Shown here piece by piece: positions 27,946-36,570 of a stretch of DNA of 64,000 nucleotides (position 1 is its first letter; each line of letters starts with the position of its first letter). Position numbers and translations under genes: made by a program. The notes beneath the pieces are model-generated. The model searched no databases and had not been told where the DNA came from. It saw nothing but the letters and a program-made list of their open reading frames with translations. Source of the stretch: FEN-1297 sp963834015 (lineage in GTDB: Bacteria; Bacteroidota; Ignavibacteria; Ignavibacteriales; Ignavibacteriaceae); NCBI GenBank assembly GCA_963834015.1, contig CAWIAG010000004.1, positions 434,001 through 498,000 on the forward strand, written 5' to 3'.

Positions 27946-28169
27946 ATTCAGATGAATTTCACTTTATACTAATTTTATATGCAGGCAGATTTTCTTAAAA
28001 ATATCAACTTATTTAAAACAGTGCTCTTTATATAGCAATTTTTACTCCAAATATCCTTTCTTTTTCCTTCCCCTTTGTCTAATTTTAGTCATGTAATGTA
28101 CAGAATTATTCAATTTGTATTTTATTAAGAAAACAATAAATTATTAAAAAATCATCAGGAGAACAAATA

Positions 28170-29462
28170 ATGACTACTATAGTTGATGTCTTAGCAAGAG
28201 AAATATTAGATTCACGCGGTAACCCGACTTTGGAAGTTGAAGTTGCATTGGAATGCGGCGTTATAGGCCGTGCTGCAGTACCGAGCGGCGCATCTACCGG
28301 TGAGAATGAAGCAGTAGAATTAAGAGACGGTGATAAAAGCCGTTATAATGGTAAAGGTACATTAAAAGCAGTTTCAAATGTTAATGATAAAATTGCCGAA
28401 GAAATAATTGATTTTGACGCTGTCGATCAGGTGGCAATTGATCAGCTTTTAATTGCCCTGGACGGTACTCCAAACAAAGCTAATCTTGGCGCAAATGCAA
28501 TTCTCGGAGTTTCACTGGCTTGTGCAAAAGCAGCAGCAGAAGCTCTGGATTTACCTTTGTACCGTTACATTGGCGGTACGAATGGCCGTACTTTACCTGT
28601 TCCAATGATGAATATATTAAACGGCGGTAAACATGCTGATAATAATGTGGATTTCCAGGAGTTTATGGTTATGCCGGTCGGCGCTCCTAACTTTAAAGAA
28701 GCATTAAGAATGGGTGCGGAAACTTTCCATTCATTAAAATCCGTCCTAGGCAAAAAAGGTTACAACACTGCAGTAGGTGATGAAGGCGGTTTTGCACCAA
28801 GTTTAAAATCAAATGAAGAAGCACTCGAAGTAATTTTAGAAGCTATAGAAAAAGCAGGATATAAAGCCGGCAGCGATATCTGTATTGCCCTGGATCCTGC
28901 AGCCAGTGAAATGTGGGATAATGACAAGAAGGCTTACCAATTTTTTAAATCAGATAAATCTTTTATGTCTCCTGAAAAGATGGTTGATTACTGGGCTAAT
29001 TGGATAAATAAATATCCTATTATTTCTTTGGAAGATGGTATGTCCGAGTTTGATTGGGATGGCTGGAAACTGCTGACAGATAAAGTTGGCGGAAAAATTC
29101 AGTTGGTTGGCGATGATTTATTTGTAACAAATACTGAATTCTTAGCAAAAGGGATTGAACTTGGCGTAGCTAATTCTATCCTTATAAAAGTAAATCAAAT
29201 CGGAACTCTAACAGAAACCCTGGATGCAATTGAAATGGCAAAAAAAGCCGGTTATACTTCAGTTATTAGTCACCGCTCCGGTGAAACTGAAGATACTACT
29301 ATCGCTGATATTGCTGTTGCGGTAAATGCAGGGCAGATTAAAACCGGCTCAGCTTCCAGAACAGACAGGATTGCAAAATATAATCAGTTGCTCCGTATAG
29401 AGGAAGAACTGGATACTACTTCTCTGTTCCCCGGTTTAAATGCTGTTAATTACAATGCATAA
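28170..29462 (+). CDS. eno: enolase
   Basis: A 430-residue enolase of standard length that interconverts 2-phosphoglycerate and phosphoenolpyruvate. Visible marks: REILDSRGNPTLEVEV, AVPSGASTGENEAVEL with the Ser loop, magnesium ligands in IALDPAASEM, ISLEDGMSEFDWDGW and QLVGDDLFVTN, the catalytic Lys in NSILIKVNQIGTLTET, and the signature SHRSGETEDTTIADIAVA. RBS CAGGAGAAC before ATG. A stand-alone highly expressed gene; a strong hairpin follows at 29484. Confidence 0.98.
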   Translation: MTTIVDVLAREILDSRGNPTLEVEVALECGVIGRAAVPSGASTGENEAVELRDGDKSRYNGKGTLKAVSNVNDKIAEEIIDFDAVDQVAIDQLLIALDGTPNKANLGANAILGVSLACAKAAAEALDLPLYRYIGGTNGRTLPVPMMNILNGGKHADNNVDFQEFMVMPVGAPNFKEALRMGAETFHSLKSVLGKKGYNTAVGDEGGFAPSLKSNEEALEVILEAIEKAGYKAGSDICIALDPAASEMWDNDKKAYQFFKSDKSFMSPEKMVDYWANWINKYPIISLEDGMSEFDWDGWKLLTDKVGGKIQLVGDDLFVTNTEFLAKGIELGVANSILIKVNQIGTLTETLDAIEMAKKAGYTSVISHRSGETEDTTIADIAVAVNAGQIKTGSASRTDRIAKYNQLLRIEEELDTTSLFPGLNAVNYNA

Positions 29463-29483
29463 ATAAAATTCGGTGTATCATTA

Positions 29484-29519
29484 AAGGATACCCGGTTTTA
29501 ATCAGAAACCGGGTTCCTT
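29484..29519 (+). terminator. hairpin after eno
   Basis: Perfect 9-bp stem ACCCGGTTT/AAACCGGGT (29490-29514) with a 7-base loop, extended by AAGGA/TCCTT outside. There is no T-run directly after, so it may act more as an mRNA 3' stabiliser than a classic terminator. Confidence 0.6.
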
Positions 29520-29639
29520 AACTATAGTATAAAAAAAGCCCGGATATTTTTTATACAAGTCCTAAATCTCATTTCTTTTTTTTATTAAGTTTACAAAAAT
29601 TAATTTATTTAAAATATTATTTAATTAAGTATTCATTTT

Positions 29640-30530
29640 ATGCAGTTTATTGGCGAACTATGTGCTCTTGCAACAGCTTTCTGCTGGTCGGCCGGATCTT
29701 TCGCATTCACTGCTGCTGCCAAAAGGCTTGGCTCAATTCAACTAAATATTAACCGGCTAATCTTAGCGTTAATATTTCTGTCTATTACAATTGCAGCATT
29801 GGGGTTAAGTTTTCAACTTTCCGGTACCCAGATTTTTTATTTGGCTGTCAGCGGTGTAATTGGTTTTGTTTTTGGCGATACGTTTTTATTTAAAGCCTTC
29901 CAGTATATTGGTGCAAGAATTAGTATGCTTCTAATGTCGCTGTCGCCAATAATCAGCGGTTTACTTGCATTCTTTTTCTTAAATGAAGTGATCAGTGGAT
30001 GGGGAATTTTCGGAATAATTGTTACCTTAGTTGGTGTAGCGTTAGTTATTGTTGAACGAAAAGAAACACCGGATTCTAAATATAAAAAAAGCAAAGTCGG
30101 AATAATTTACGGTTTATTGGGATCTTTGGGACAAGCCGGCGGCTTAATATTTGCAAAAGCAGCCTTCAATGCTGGGGAAATCAATGGTTTTGTTGCAACT
30201 TTTATAAGGATTGCAGGCTCAATTATTATCCTGCTCCCTATTGTCCTGCTTACACATAGATATAAAAACCCGGTTTTAATATTTTCCAGGGATTTGAAAG
30301 CTTTAAGATCTACTGTCCTGGGAACAATCCTAGGCCCTTACCTGGGTGTAACATTCAGTTTGATTGCAGTTGAACATACAAAGGTTGGAATTGCTGCTAC
30401 CTTAATGTCAACCATGCCAATTATAATGCTGCCTATTGCAAGATACGTTTATAAAGAGAAACTTAACTGGCAGGCGGTAACAGGTGCTTTTCTGGCCGTA
30501 GCAGGTGTATCAATATTATTTTTAAAATAA
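29640..30530 (+). CDS. EamA-family (DMT superfamily) transporter
   Basis: A 296-residue protein with ten hydrophobic helices arranged as two five-helix EamA repeats; the second starts near IIYGLLGSLGQAGGLIFAKA. The first repeat ends GVALVIVERKE and the second GAFLAVAGVSILFLK, the usual repeat ends. These are inner membrane metabolite/drug transporters; the substrate is not predictable from sequence. Monocistronic, no linked pathway. Confidence 0.92.
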   Translation: MQFIGELCALATAFCWSAGSFAFTAAAKRLGSIQLNINRLILALIFLSITIAALGLSFQLSGTQIFYLAVSGVIGFVFGDTFLFKAFQYIGARISMLLMSLSPIISGLLAFFFLNEVISGWGIFGIIVTLVGVALVIVERKETPDSKYKKSKVGIIYGLLGSLGQAGGLIFAKAAFNAGEINGFVATFIRIAGSIIILLPIVLLTHRYKNPVLIFSRDLKALRSTVLGTILGPYLGVTFSLIAVEHTKVGIAATLMSTMPIIMLPIARYVYKEKLNWQAVTGAFLAVAGVSILFLK

Positions 30531-30540
30531 AAAATTTAAG

Positions 30541-30665
30541 CTACAAGGATTTCGATACTACAAGCATGCCGAAACTCTGTTGCTGTGCACCATGCCGCTT
30601 CTACGAAGCTCTGGAAGCATTTTGCATCTACGATGCTACAAGCATTTCGCCTCTACAGGGCTTGG
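30541..30665. repeat. CTACAAGCATTTCG interspersed repeat cluster
   Basis: Four or five imperfect copies of a CTACAAGSATTTCG / CTACGAAGCTCTGG word lie in 125 bp between eamA and the macro-domain gene. A related word, GGCTACAAAGATTTC, is at 44861, and GCTACCAGGATTT near 50771. An open frame across 30566-30793 is low-complexity and not protein-like. Confidence 0.55.
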
Positions 30666-30814
30666 GAAAAGGGTTGTTAGCTGATCGTTTTTTTTCGACT
30701 AATATTTTGCCCAACATAGTGCACCCACAGGGCCATGAACACAGAATAAAGTTTCAAATCATTCGCATTAGTTACACCAAATCAGAAACTTAAAAGCTAA
30801 AAATATTTTAGAAT

Positions 30815-31333
30815 TTAAGTATAACCACCTGTAATCCTTTTATAAACATCGAAAGTTGTAATATCATAACAGATAAAAATTATTTTTTCTATCTTTTTAT
30901 TTTTCGCAAGAAACTTAGATGCTTCATCAATTGCAATTTTAGTTGCTCTTTTAACCGGGAAACCGTAAATACCCGTGCTTATCGCCGGGAAAGCAATTGT
31001 TTTTATACGATTTTCAACCGCAAGTTTCAAACAGTTTTTATAACAATTGGCTAGTAAAACTTCCTCATTTGCCCGCCCTTCTCTCCAGACCGGTCCGGGA
31101 GTATGAATTATATATTTTGCAGGCAGTTTAAATCCGGAAGTAATTTTTGCCTCGCCTGTAGCACAGCCGTTTAAATTTCTGCAAAAATTTAAAAGTTCCG
31201 GGCCCGCAGCATTATGAATAGCTCCGTCAACTCCTCCCCCGCCTAGTAGTGAAGTGTTAGCGGCATTAACAATAGCATCAACATTTAATTTGGTTATATC
31301 TCCGAACTCAATTTGAATTCTATCGGGTATCAT
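30815..31333 (-). CDS. macro-domain ADP-ribose hydrolase
   Basis: A 172-residue single macro domain of the YmdB/MacroD class. Ligand motifs: IEFGDITKLNVDAIVNAAN, the loop SLLGGGGVDGAIHNAAGPEL, the phosphate loop IAFPAISTGIYGFP, and GEAKITSGFKLPAKYIIHTP in between. Members hydrolyse O-acetyl-ADP-ribose or remove mono-ADP-ribose from proteins. It is on the same strand as the regulator operon upstream, with a 53-bp gap to 31387, so it may be a distal member or simply a neighbour. Confidence 0.94.
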   Translation of the reverse strand: MIPDRIQIEFGDITKLNVDAIVNAANTSLLGGGGVDGAIHNAAGPELLNFCRNLNGCATGEAKITSGFKLPAKYIIHTPGPVWREGRANEEVLLANCYKNCLKLAVENRIKTIAFPAISTGIYGFPVKRATKIAIDEASKFLAKNKKIEKIIFICYDITTFDVYKRITGGYT

Positions 31334-31386
31334 AGCTATTAGTAAAAATAATTTATTTCAAATAAATATTTGTTACTAATATAAAA

Positions 31387-32544
31387 CTATCTTTTAAAAA
31401 ATTCAGTTGCCATTTTATCCCATTCGGCATTATCCATTTTTTCAAATTCGCCTATATACAATTCTGTTTCCGGGCGTGGCGCATCGTCTTTAGGCTTAAC
31501 GGATTTATTTCTTAACTCAATAAAGCGGTCAAGGTCATTTTCATAAAAAGTAACTGCCGTTTTACCGATTGTCAGATCTTTCAATTCCGAATCGATATCA
31601 TCTGCATCAATGATGCAAATCCAGTTGCTGTTATATGAAGAAATATCAAGAACTTCAAGATCGCTTTTTAGTACTGTGTTAATTCGTGTTACTTTACCGC
31701 TAACAGGTGAACTAAAAGTAACTGAACGCGTACCCTGTATAACAGTAAATAAAGACTGGCCTTTTTTTACAGCCATACCTAAATTGGGAAATTCAATCGA
31801 ATCGATCTTGCCGATTAATTTTTTCGCAAAATCATCAATACCTATTTTTGCAGCGCCGTCCTGGCCAATACTTAACCAGCTATGCCCCGCAGAAATAAAT
31901 ACACCGCCGGGGATTGCAAATTCATAAGTAAGAAAATGTTTTGACTCAGATAAGTGAGATATGTGAACTTTGGGCTTCAACTGTTTCTGAATGCGGTCTT
32001 TTCGTTTAATAAGTATTTTTTTTACGAATTCAAGTAATTCGTCTTCAGTAAAAGGCTTCTGTACATAATCCATAGCTCCGAACTTCATGCATTCAACAGC
32101 CGTTTCAACAGTTGCATAACCTGTAATTATAACAACATCAATATCCGGTCTTAACTGCTTTACGGATTTTGTTACGTCCACACCGCTCATTTCAGGCATC
32201 TTTAAATCCGTAAAAACAAAATCGTAATGATGTGACTGGATTAGCCCTAAAGCTTCTTTACCGCTTTCTACTGTATCAACGGAATAACCATCAATAACCA
32301 GGATCTTTCTAAAACTATCTAAAATAACCGGTTCATCATCAACACAAAGAATCTTTGCTTTAGGGTCTTCAATTTCAACGCGTTTTAGTGTTTTTGCTTC
32401 TCTGGTAAAATCCAGGTTTAAACTTACGTGTAAGGCAGCTTCGCGGTCTTTTTTTAATTGAGTCTCTTTATATTTTCTGCCGAAATATCTTATGAAAATA
32501 TCCGCGATAACAAATAATATTACTGCTAAAATAAGTAGTGGCAT
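31387..32544 (-). CDS. membrane-anchored response regulator fused to a glycine-cleavage-H-like domain
   Basis: A 385-residue protein with an unusual order. Residues 3-20 are a single membrane helix (LLILAVILFVIADIFIRY), then a basic linker. A CheY-like receiver follows at about 62-185 with VDDEP, phospho-Asp in FVFTDLKMPEMSG (D113), the Thr in IITGYATVETA and Lys in YVQKPF. At about 215-330 is an H-protein-like domain (HSWLSIGQDGAAKIGIDDFAKK ends at the FSSPVSGKVTRIN strand). The lysine that carries lipoate in GcvH is absent; the segment reads TRSVTFSSPVSG. There is no DNA-binding domain, so output is likely by protein contact at the membrane. Last of the sensor/regulator genes on this strand; 89 bp after the next upstream gene. 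Confidence 0.85.
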   Translation of the reverse strand: MPLLILAVILFVIADIFIRYFGRKYKETQLKKDREAALHVSLNLDFTREAKTLKRVEIEDPKAKILCVDDEPVILDSFRKILVIDGYSVDTVESGKEALGLIQSHHYDFVFTDLKMPEMSGVDVTKSVKQLRPDIDVVIITGYATVETAVECMKFGAMDYVQKPFTEDELLEFVKKILIKRKDRIQKQLKPKVHISHLSESKHFLTYEFAIPGGVFISAGHSWLSIGQDGAAKIGIDDFAKKLIGKIDSIEFPNLGMAVKKGQSLFTVIQGTRSVTFSSPVSGKVTRINTVLKSDLEVLDISSYNSNWICIIDADDIDSELKDLTIGKTAVTFYENDLDRFIELRNKSVKPKDDAPRPETELYIGEFEKMDNAEWDKMATEFFKR

Positions 32545-32633
32545 ATTTTATTCTCCTTAAAATATATTTAACGCTTTATGCCGTTTTTAACATTTAAATT
32601 CATCTTAAAAAATTAACAACAACTATCCTATCC

Positions 32634-33440
32634 TTAAAGACGGTCGGAACTGCATGGAATTAATTGTGTTAATTCAAATTCATTATCCGAGGGAATAATC
32701 CGGTAGAACCAGCCGTTAAAATATGGATCTTTCTCCACAATGCTTGTATCGGTTAAAAACCGGGTATTTCTTTCCAGAATTTTACCGCTTACAGGGCTTA
32801 ATATCGTATGAATCAGATCATCTTTTGATTTTACCTGCGCACAGGCATTTCCCTGCACAATTTCGCTGTCAACACTTGATAATTCAATCTCTGATATTGA
32901 ATCAATGGTTCTAAGAAATAAATCGGTAACGCCAATTAAAACCGAACCGGAATTTCCTGCAGCCGCCCAGCTTGCATATCCTAAACGAAAATATTTTGCG
33001 GGACACGGTACATAGATGATTGAAGCATCATTCACGGAAATTTTTGATTCAATTAATTTTTTCTGAATATCAACATATTTCAATCCGCGGGATACAGATG
33101 ACAGTAATTCATCTGCGCTGAACGGTTTTGGAATAAAATCGATAGCCCCATTATAAAGCGATTTTACCGCATTTTCAACTGTTGAAAATCCGGTTGTAAT
33201 AATAACCGGCGTATTTATTTTCATTTTTAAAAGAGTATCAAGAAATTGGAATCCGTCTATATCCGGCATCATAATATCGGAAATAATCAGACGGTAAGAA
33301 TTCTTTTCAACCTTTGCAAGAGCGCCTCCGGCATCCGGGGACGTATCAACTTTCAACCCTTCTGCACTGCAAATTTTATCCACGGCGTTAATAATAACGC
33401 TTTCATCATCAACTACTAATATATCAAATTGCTTAGCCAT
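32634..33440 (-). CDS. soluble response regulator fused to a glycine-cleavage-H-like domain
   Basis: A 268-residue protein. The receiver occupies about 5-125 (VVDDE, phospho-Asp in LIISDIMMPDIDG at D55, ITTGFSTVENA, FIPKPF). The H-like domain at about 140-255 is recognised by VLIGVTDLFLRTIDSISEIE and ILSPVSGKILERN. At the lipoylation position, seven residues before SPVSG, there is Asp rather than Lys. No membrane anchor and no HTH. It begins 3 bp after the kinase stop, so kinase A and this regulator are probably a cognate pair. The twin fusion at 31387 suggests a soluble/membrane pair of outputs. Confidence 0.85.
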   Translation of the reverse strand: MAKQFDILVVDDESVIINAVDKICSAEGLKVDTSPDAGGALAKVEKNSYRLIISDIMMPDIDGFQFLDTLLKMKINTPVIITTGFSTVENAVKSLYNGAIDFIPKPFSADELLSSVSRGLKYVDIQKKLIESKISVNDASIIYVPCPAKYFRLGYASWAAAGNSGSVLIGVTDLFLRTIDSISEIELSSVDSEIVQGNACAQVKSKDDLIHTILSPVSGKILERNTRFLTDTSIVEKDPYFNGWFYRIIPSDNEFELTQLIPCSSDRL

Positions 33441-33443
33441 CTT

Positions 33444-35306
33444 TTAACCTGAATACTGCATAGGCAGATGGATGATAAATGTTGTGCCTTTATTTAATTC
33501 GCTGTCCACGTTTATTGTACCGTTATGGTTATCAACTATACCCCATATAACAGCAAGCCCCAGGCCTGTACCTTTCTGTCCTTTTGTGCTGAAAAACGGT
33601 TCGAAAATTTTGGAAAGATCATCTTTTGAAATACCGCATCCGGTATCGGCTATTTTTAATTCAATATAATCTCTTTGGCCTCCTGCATCTACAGCATCCC
33701 ATTTCTGCCAGTCGCATCCTTTTCGTGTGCATCCTTCAAAAATTCCCTGCGACGGAACTTCAAAATTATAAACAGGCGCTCCGCACTCAGGGCATTGTTT
33801 ACCTTCCCTGATTAATGAAATACTGCACTGCGGGCACATAAAAGAAATTTCTTTTTTTACATCTATATCAATACCGTACTGATGACGGTATTTTCCGTAA
33901 ACCGGATCAAGATTTATAAAACCTTCGTTCCCGCCGCAACGCGCCTTAATTTTTATTGAAGACATACCGTCTATTTTTACTTCATTGTCAATTAAATCAT
34001 GACGTTTCGGACAAATAGCCTTTTTTATATGCGTTATTCCTAATGGTGAAAGACTAAGTTTGGATGATGTTATTGTAATTGATCCGTTCTTTTCAATAGC
34101 ATCGTGAGCATTTACCAGCAGATTTATTATTACTTGCTGCATTTGATTCGAATCTACTGTAATAGCCGGCAGGTTCGGGTCCAGGTGTCTGATTAATTTG
34201 ATGTGGTCTATTGAAAGTTGATTTTCTACAACGCTTATAGCATGTTCTATTATTTCATTTAAGTTTGCTTCATTTTTTTTGGGAACAGACTGCCTTGCAA
34301 AATCGAGCAGGCTTTTTACTATTTCCCGGCTCCGTTTTGTCTCCCGGACTATTACTTTCAAATCTTCCTGAAGTTCAGGATTTTTCTCTCTTTTAAGTAA
34401 AAAGCTGCTGTATGTAAGTACTCCTGTAAGCGGGTTGTTTATTTCATGTGCAACGCCTGCAGCAAGTCTTCCCAATGAAGCCATTTTATCCGATTGAAAT
34501 AACTGCAGCCGTGCTTCCGAAAGTTTCTTAGTCATATTATTAAATGACTTGGCAAGGCTTCCCATTTCATCACTGCGCAAATCTTTGATGGTATAATTCA
34601 AATTGCCGGTACTTACCTGGTTAGTTGCGTTAAGTAATTCTTTTACGGGCTTATCAACCCATCTCCTGACAAAGAAACCTATAATAAAGCTTAAAGCAAG
34701 TATCGCAGAAATTGCAAAAATTACAATTTCCATTTCGCCTTTCTTTATCTGTTTGTCAACGTCTTCAAGAGACATCGTTATATCAAGAACTCCAAGAACA
34801 ATTTGGGACTTTGAATGAGCATGACAGTCCGCTTCATAGCATGACTGCTCGTTATAAATCGGGCTGATAATTCCCATTACTCTTGATGAATCAGGGCTTA
34901 TTCTAAAATATCTTGTCCGATCCTTTATAGGAAGTCTTTCCAGAGGTTTTCCGGCAGTATGGCATGCATAACAGCTTTCAGCATTTTTATCTACCATTTT
35001 CCCCAGGTCTTCCCGGTGCGATGAATAAATTATCTCACCGGTTTTATTAAGAATTCGTACATTCCTGATACCGGGCTGCTGTCCTATTGTATTAATGTTC
35101 CTTAAGATACGGTCTCTTTGATTAAGGAGCATGTCATACCTGGTACTGTTTTTTACGGTTTCGCTCAGTTGGTTGGCGCCGCGCTCAACTTCTGCAAGCA
35201 GGCTGCTGCTGTGTGATTGAATATTAAAATATGAAAAAATTCCAATCGTCAGAAGAGCAGTTATTCCTACCGCTAATATTAATTTAAAACCGATCTTCTT
35301 AAACAT
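33444..35306 (-). CDS. sensor histidine kinase with periplasmic c-haem motifs and zinc-ribbon insert (kinase A)
   Basis: 620 residues. Membrane helices at about 8-28 and 193-213 bracket a periplasmic domain with CYACH (112-116) and C-x4-CH (156-162), both possible c-type haem sites. A HAMP region follows, then the dimerisation helix with phospho-His in GVAHEINNPLTG (H287) and an ATPase domain: N box INLLVNAHDAIEKNG (about 394-408) and G boxes DTGCGIS and GTGLGLA. Between N and G1 there is an insert of about 130 residues with ICPKRHD, RCGG, CPQC, CPEC and GCTRKGC, which looks like one or two zinc ribbons. It would sense periplasmic redox state and phosphorylate the two regulator fusions downstream. 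Confidence 0.9.
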   Translation of the reverse strand: MFKKIGFKLILAVGITALLTIGIFSYFNIQSHSSSLLAEVERGANQLSETVKNSTRYDMLLNQRDRILRNINTIGQQPGIRNVRILNKTGEIIYSSHREDLGKMVDKNAESCYACHTAGKPLERLPIKDRTRYFRISPDSSRVMGIISPIYNEQSCYEADCHAHSKSQIVLGVLDITMSLEDVDKQIKKGEMEIVIFAISAILALSFIIGFFVRRWVDKPVKELLNATNQVSTGNLNYTIKDLRSDEMGSLAKSFNNMTKKLSEARLQLFQSDKMASLGRLAAGVAHEINNPLTGVLTYSSFLLKREKNPELQEDLKVIVRETKRSREIVKSLLDFARQSVPKKNEANLNEIIEHAISVVENQLSIDHIKLIRHLDPNLPAITVDSNQMQQVIINLLVNAHDAIEKNGSITITSSKLSLSPLGITHIKKAICPKRHDLIDNEVKIDGMSSIKIKARCGGNEGFINLDPVYGKYRHQYGIDIDVKKEISFMCPQCSISLIREGKQCPECGAPVYNFEVPSQGIFEGCTRKGCDWQKWDAVDAGGQRDYIELKIADTGCGISKDDLSKIFEPFFSTKGQKGTGLGLAVIWGIVDNHNGTINVDSELNKGTTFIIHLPMQYSG

Positions 35307-35385
35307 GGTTCTTAAATTCCAATACCTTTTTTACAGTTTTAAATTGGTTATATAATCTAAGTAATTATTTGCAATATTTTAAAGC

Positions 35386-36570
35386 TTATTTTTTCTTTAT
35401 ATGATTTAAAGAAACCAATTCCCCGGGTAAATTTTTAGGAAAACTTTTATCATCATGACAGCTTACGCATGCCGGGTTTTTTGAAAAATCTTCTTTTTCA
35501 TGACAAGAACTACAGTCTAAATCTTTATGATTGTCGTTTAACTTCAGTCCCGTGATTTTATGATCAAATTTGCCGGTAGTAAAGTTTTTATGACAGCTTT
35601 GGCATTTGTTGTCTAATTTAGTGAATTCGTCGTGCGTATCCATTCCGGTTGAAGTATGGCATTTTGTGCAGGAGAGCTTTTGATGAAACTTGTTTAATGC
35701 CCAGCCTGTTCTTACTTCATGATTGAATGGCCCTGCAGGTTTATCCAGATGGCATAAATTGCAGTCGTCGTTTTTATGGCAGGTGAAGCATGGTTTATGA
35801 TGCTGATCCGGTGTTTTGTGAATTTTAAATGGAGCGCCCGGTACCTGCTGTTCAACAGGCGCAGGATTATTTTTATCGTGGCATTTGGAACAGTTTTCCT
35901 GCTTATGACAGTTAATGCATCCGGCGCCAAAAATTTTTGTGTGTTCATCATGGAAGAATGTAACAATCTTCCCCCGGTTGTAATTGGTTTCGTAAACAAC
36001 CTTTGCCGGCTCTGCTAATTTGGGATGATCTTTACCGGTAAGCTTTTCGTTAACGGCGCTCTTCGCAATAGTTTTGTCCGCTGTTTTTAATGCATGGCAT
36101 GATACACAACTGTTGTCATGGCTCCATTCACGGTGGCAGTTTATACATTGACGGTGATACGCTGCTTCCAGGTCAGGTTTGCTTATGTCCTGCCTGTTAC
36201 GCTCGGATTCATGACAGTTTTTGCAAGGTTGTATAGGTCCGTCAGTATTATAATGATGGCATGTAACACATCCCCCGGACATTCCGGACATTTGTGCGTG
36301 CGCTCTGTGTTCAAATGTTACCGGCATATACTTCTTTGAAAGCTCACCCAGTGTAACAACATTTGCCGTCTTCCCGGCATCCTCTGTTATTGAAACCATC
36401 CTATTTCGCGGGCATGATATTAGACATGGGTCATCATGTGTTGGTACTTCACAGGCGTGACATGATTTACAAGATAATTTATTTACATCCGGATGTTTAC
36501 CTTGAATCTTAGACTGGCTTAAAACTATTGAAACAGTTATAAGTATATATAATAATATAAACTTTTTCAT
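35386..36570 (-). CDS. multihaem cytochrome c with 13 CXXCH motifs
   Basis: A 394-residue secreted cytochrome. Signal peptide KFILLYILITVSIVLSQ. Thirteen CXXCH motifs can be counted, from CKSCH in the N-terminal segment to CVSCHDDKSF at the end, with many spare His for axial ligands. The N-terminal CKSCHACEVP followed by a CLISCPR Cys pair stands out from the repeats and may mark the contact with the iron-sulfur partner. The start overlaps the NrfD stop by four bases (ATGA), and with it and the 4Fe-4S protein it forms a three-part membrane complex like Cbc4 or other NrfD modules. It likely passes electrons between quinone and periplasmic acceptors or donors. Confidence 0.93.
   Translation of the reverse strand: MKKFILLYILITVSIVLSQSKIQGKHPDVNKLSCKSCHACEVPTHDDPCLISCPRNRMVSITEDAGKTANVVTLGELSKKYMPVTFEHRAHAQMSGMSGGCVTCHHYNTDGPIQPCKNCHESERNRQDISKPDLEAAYHRQCINCHREWSHDNSCVSCHALKTADKTIAKSAVNEKLTGKDHPKLAEPAKVVYETNYNRGKIVTFFHDEHTKIFGAGCINCHKQENCSKCHDKNNPAPVEQQVPGAPFKIHKTPDQHHKPCFTCHKNDDCNLCHLDKPAGPFNHEVRTGWALNKFHQKLSCTKCHTSTGMDTHDEFTKLDNKCQSCHKNFTTGKFDHKITGLKLNDNHKDLDCSSCHEKEDFSKNPACVSCHDDKSFPKNLPGELVSLNHIKKK

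Noticed and set aside
30566..30793. Open frame of 75 codons after eamA
   Set aside because: It lies over the CTACAAG repeat cluster, has a skewed composition and no plausible start signal.
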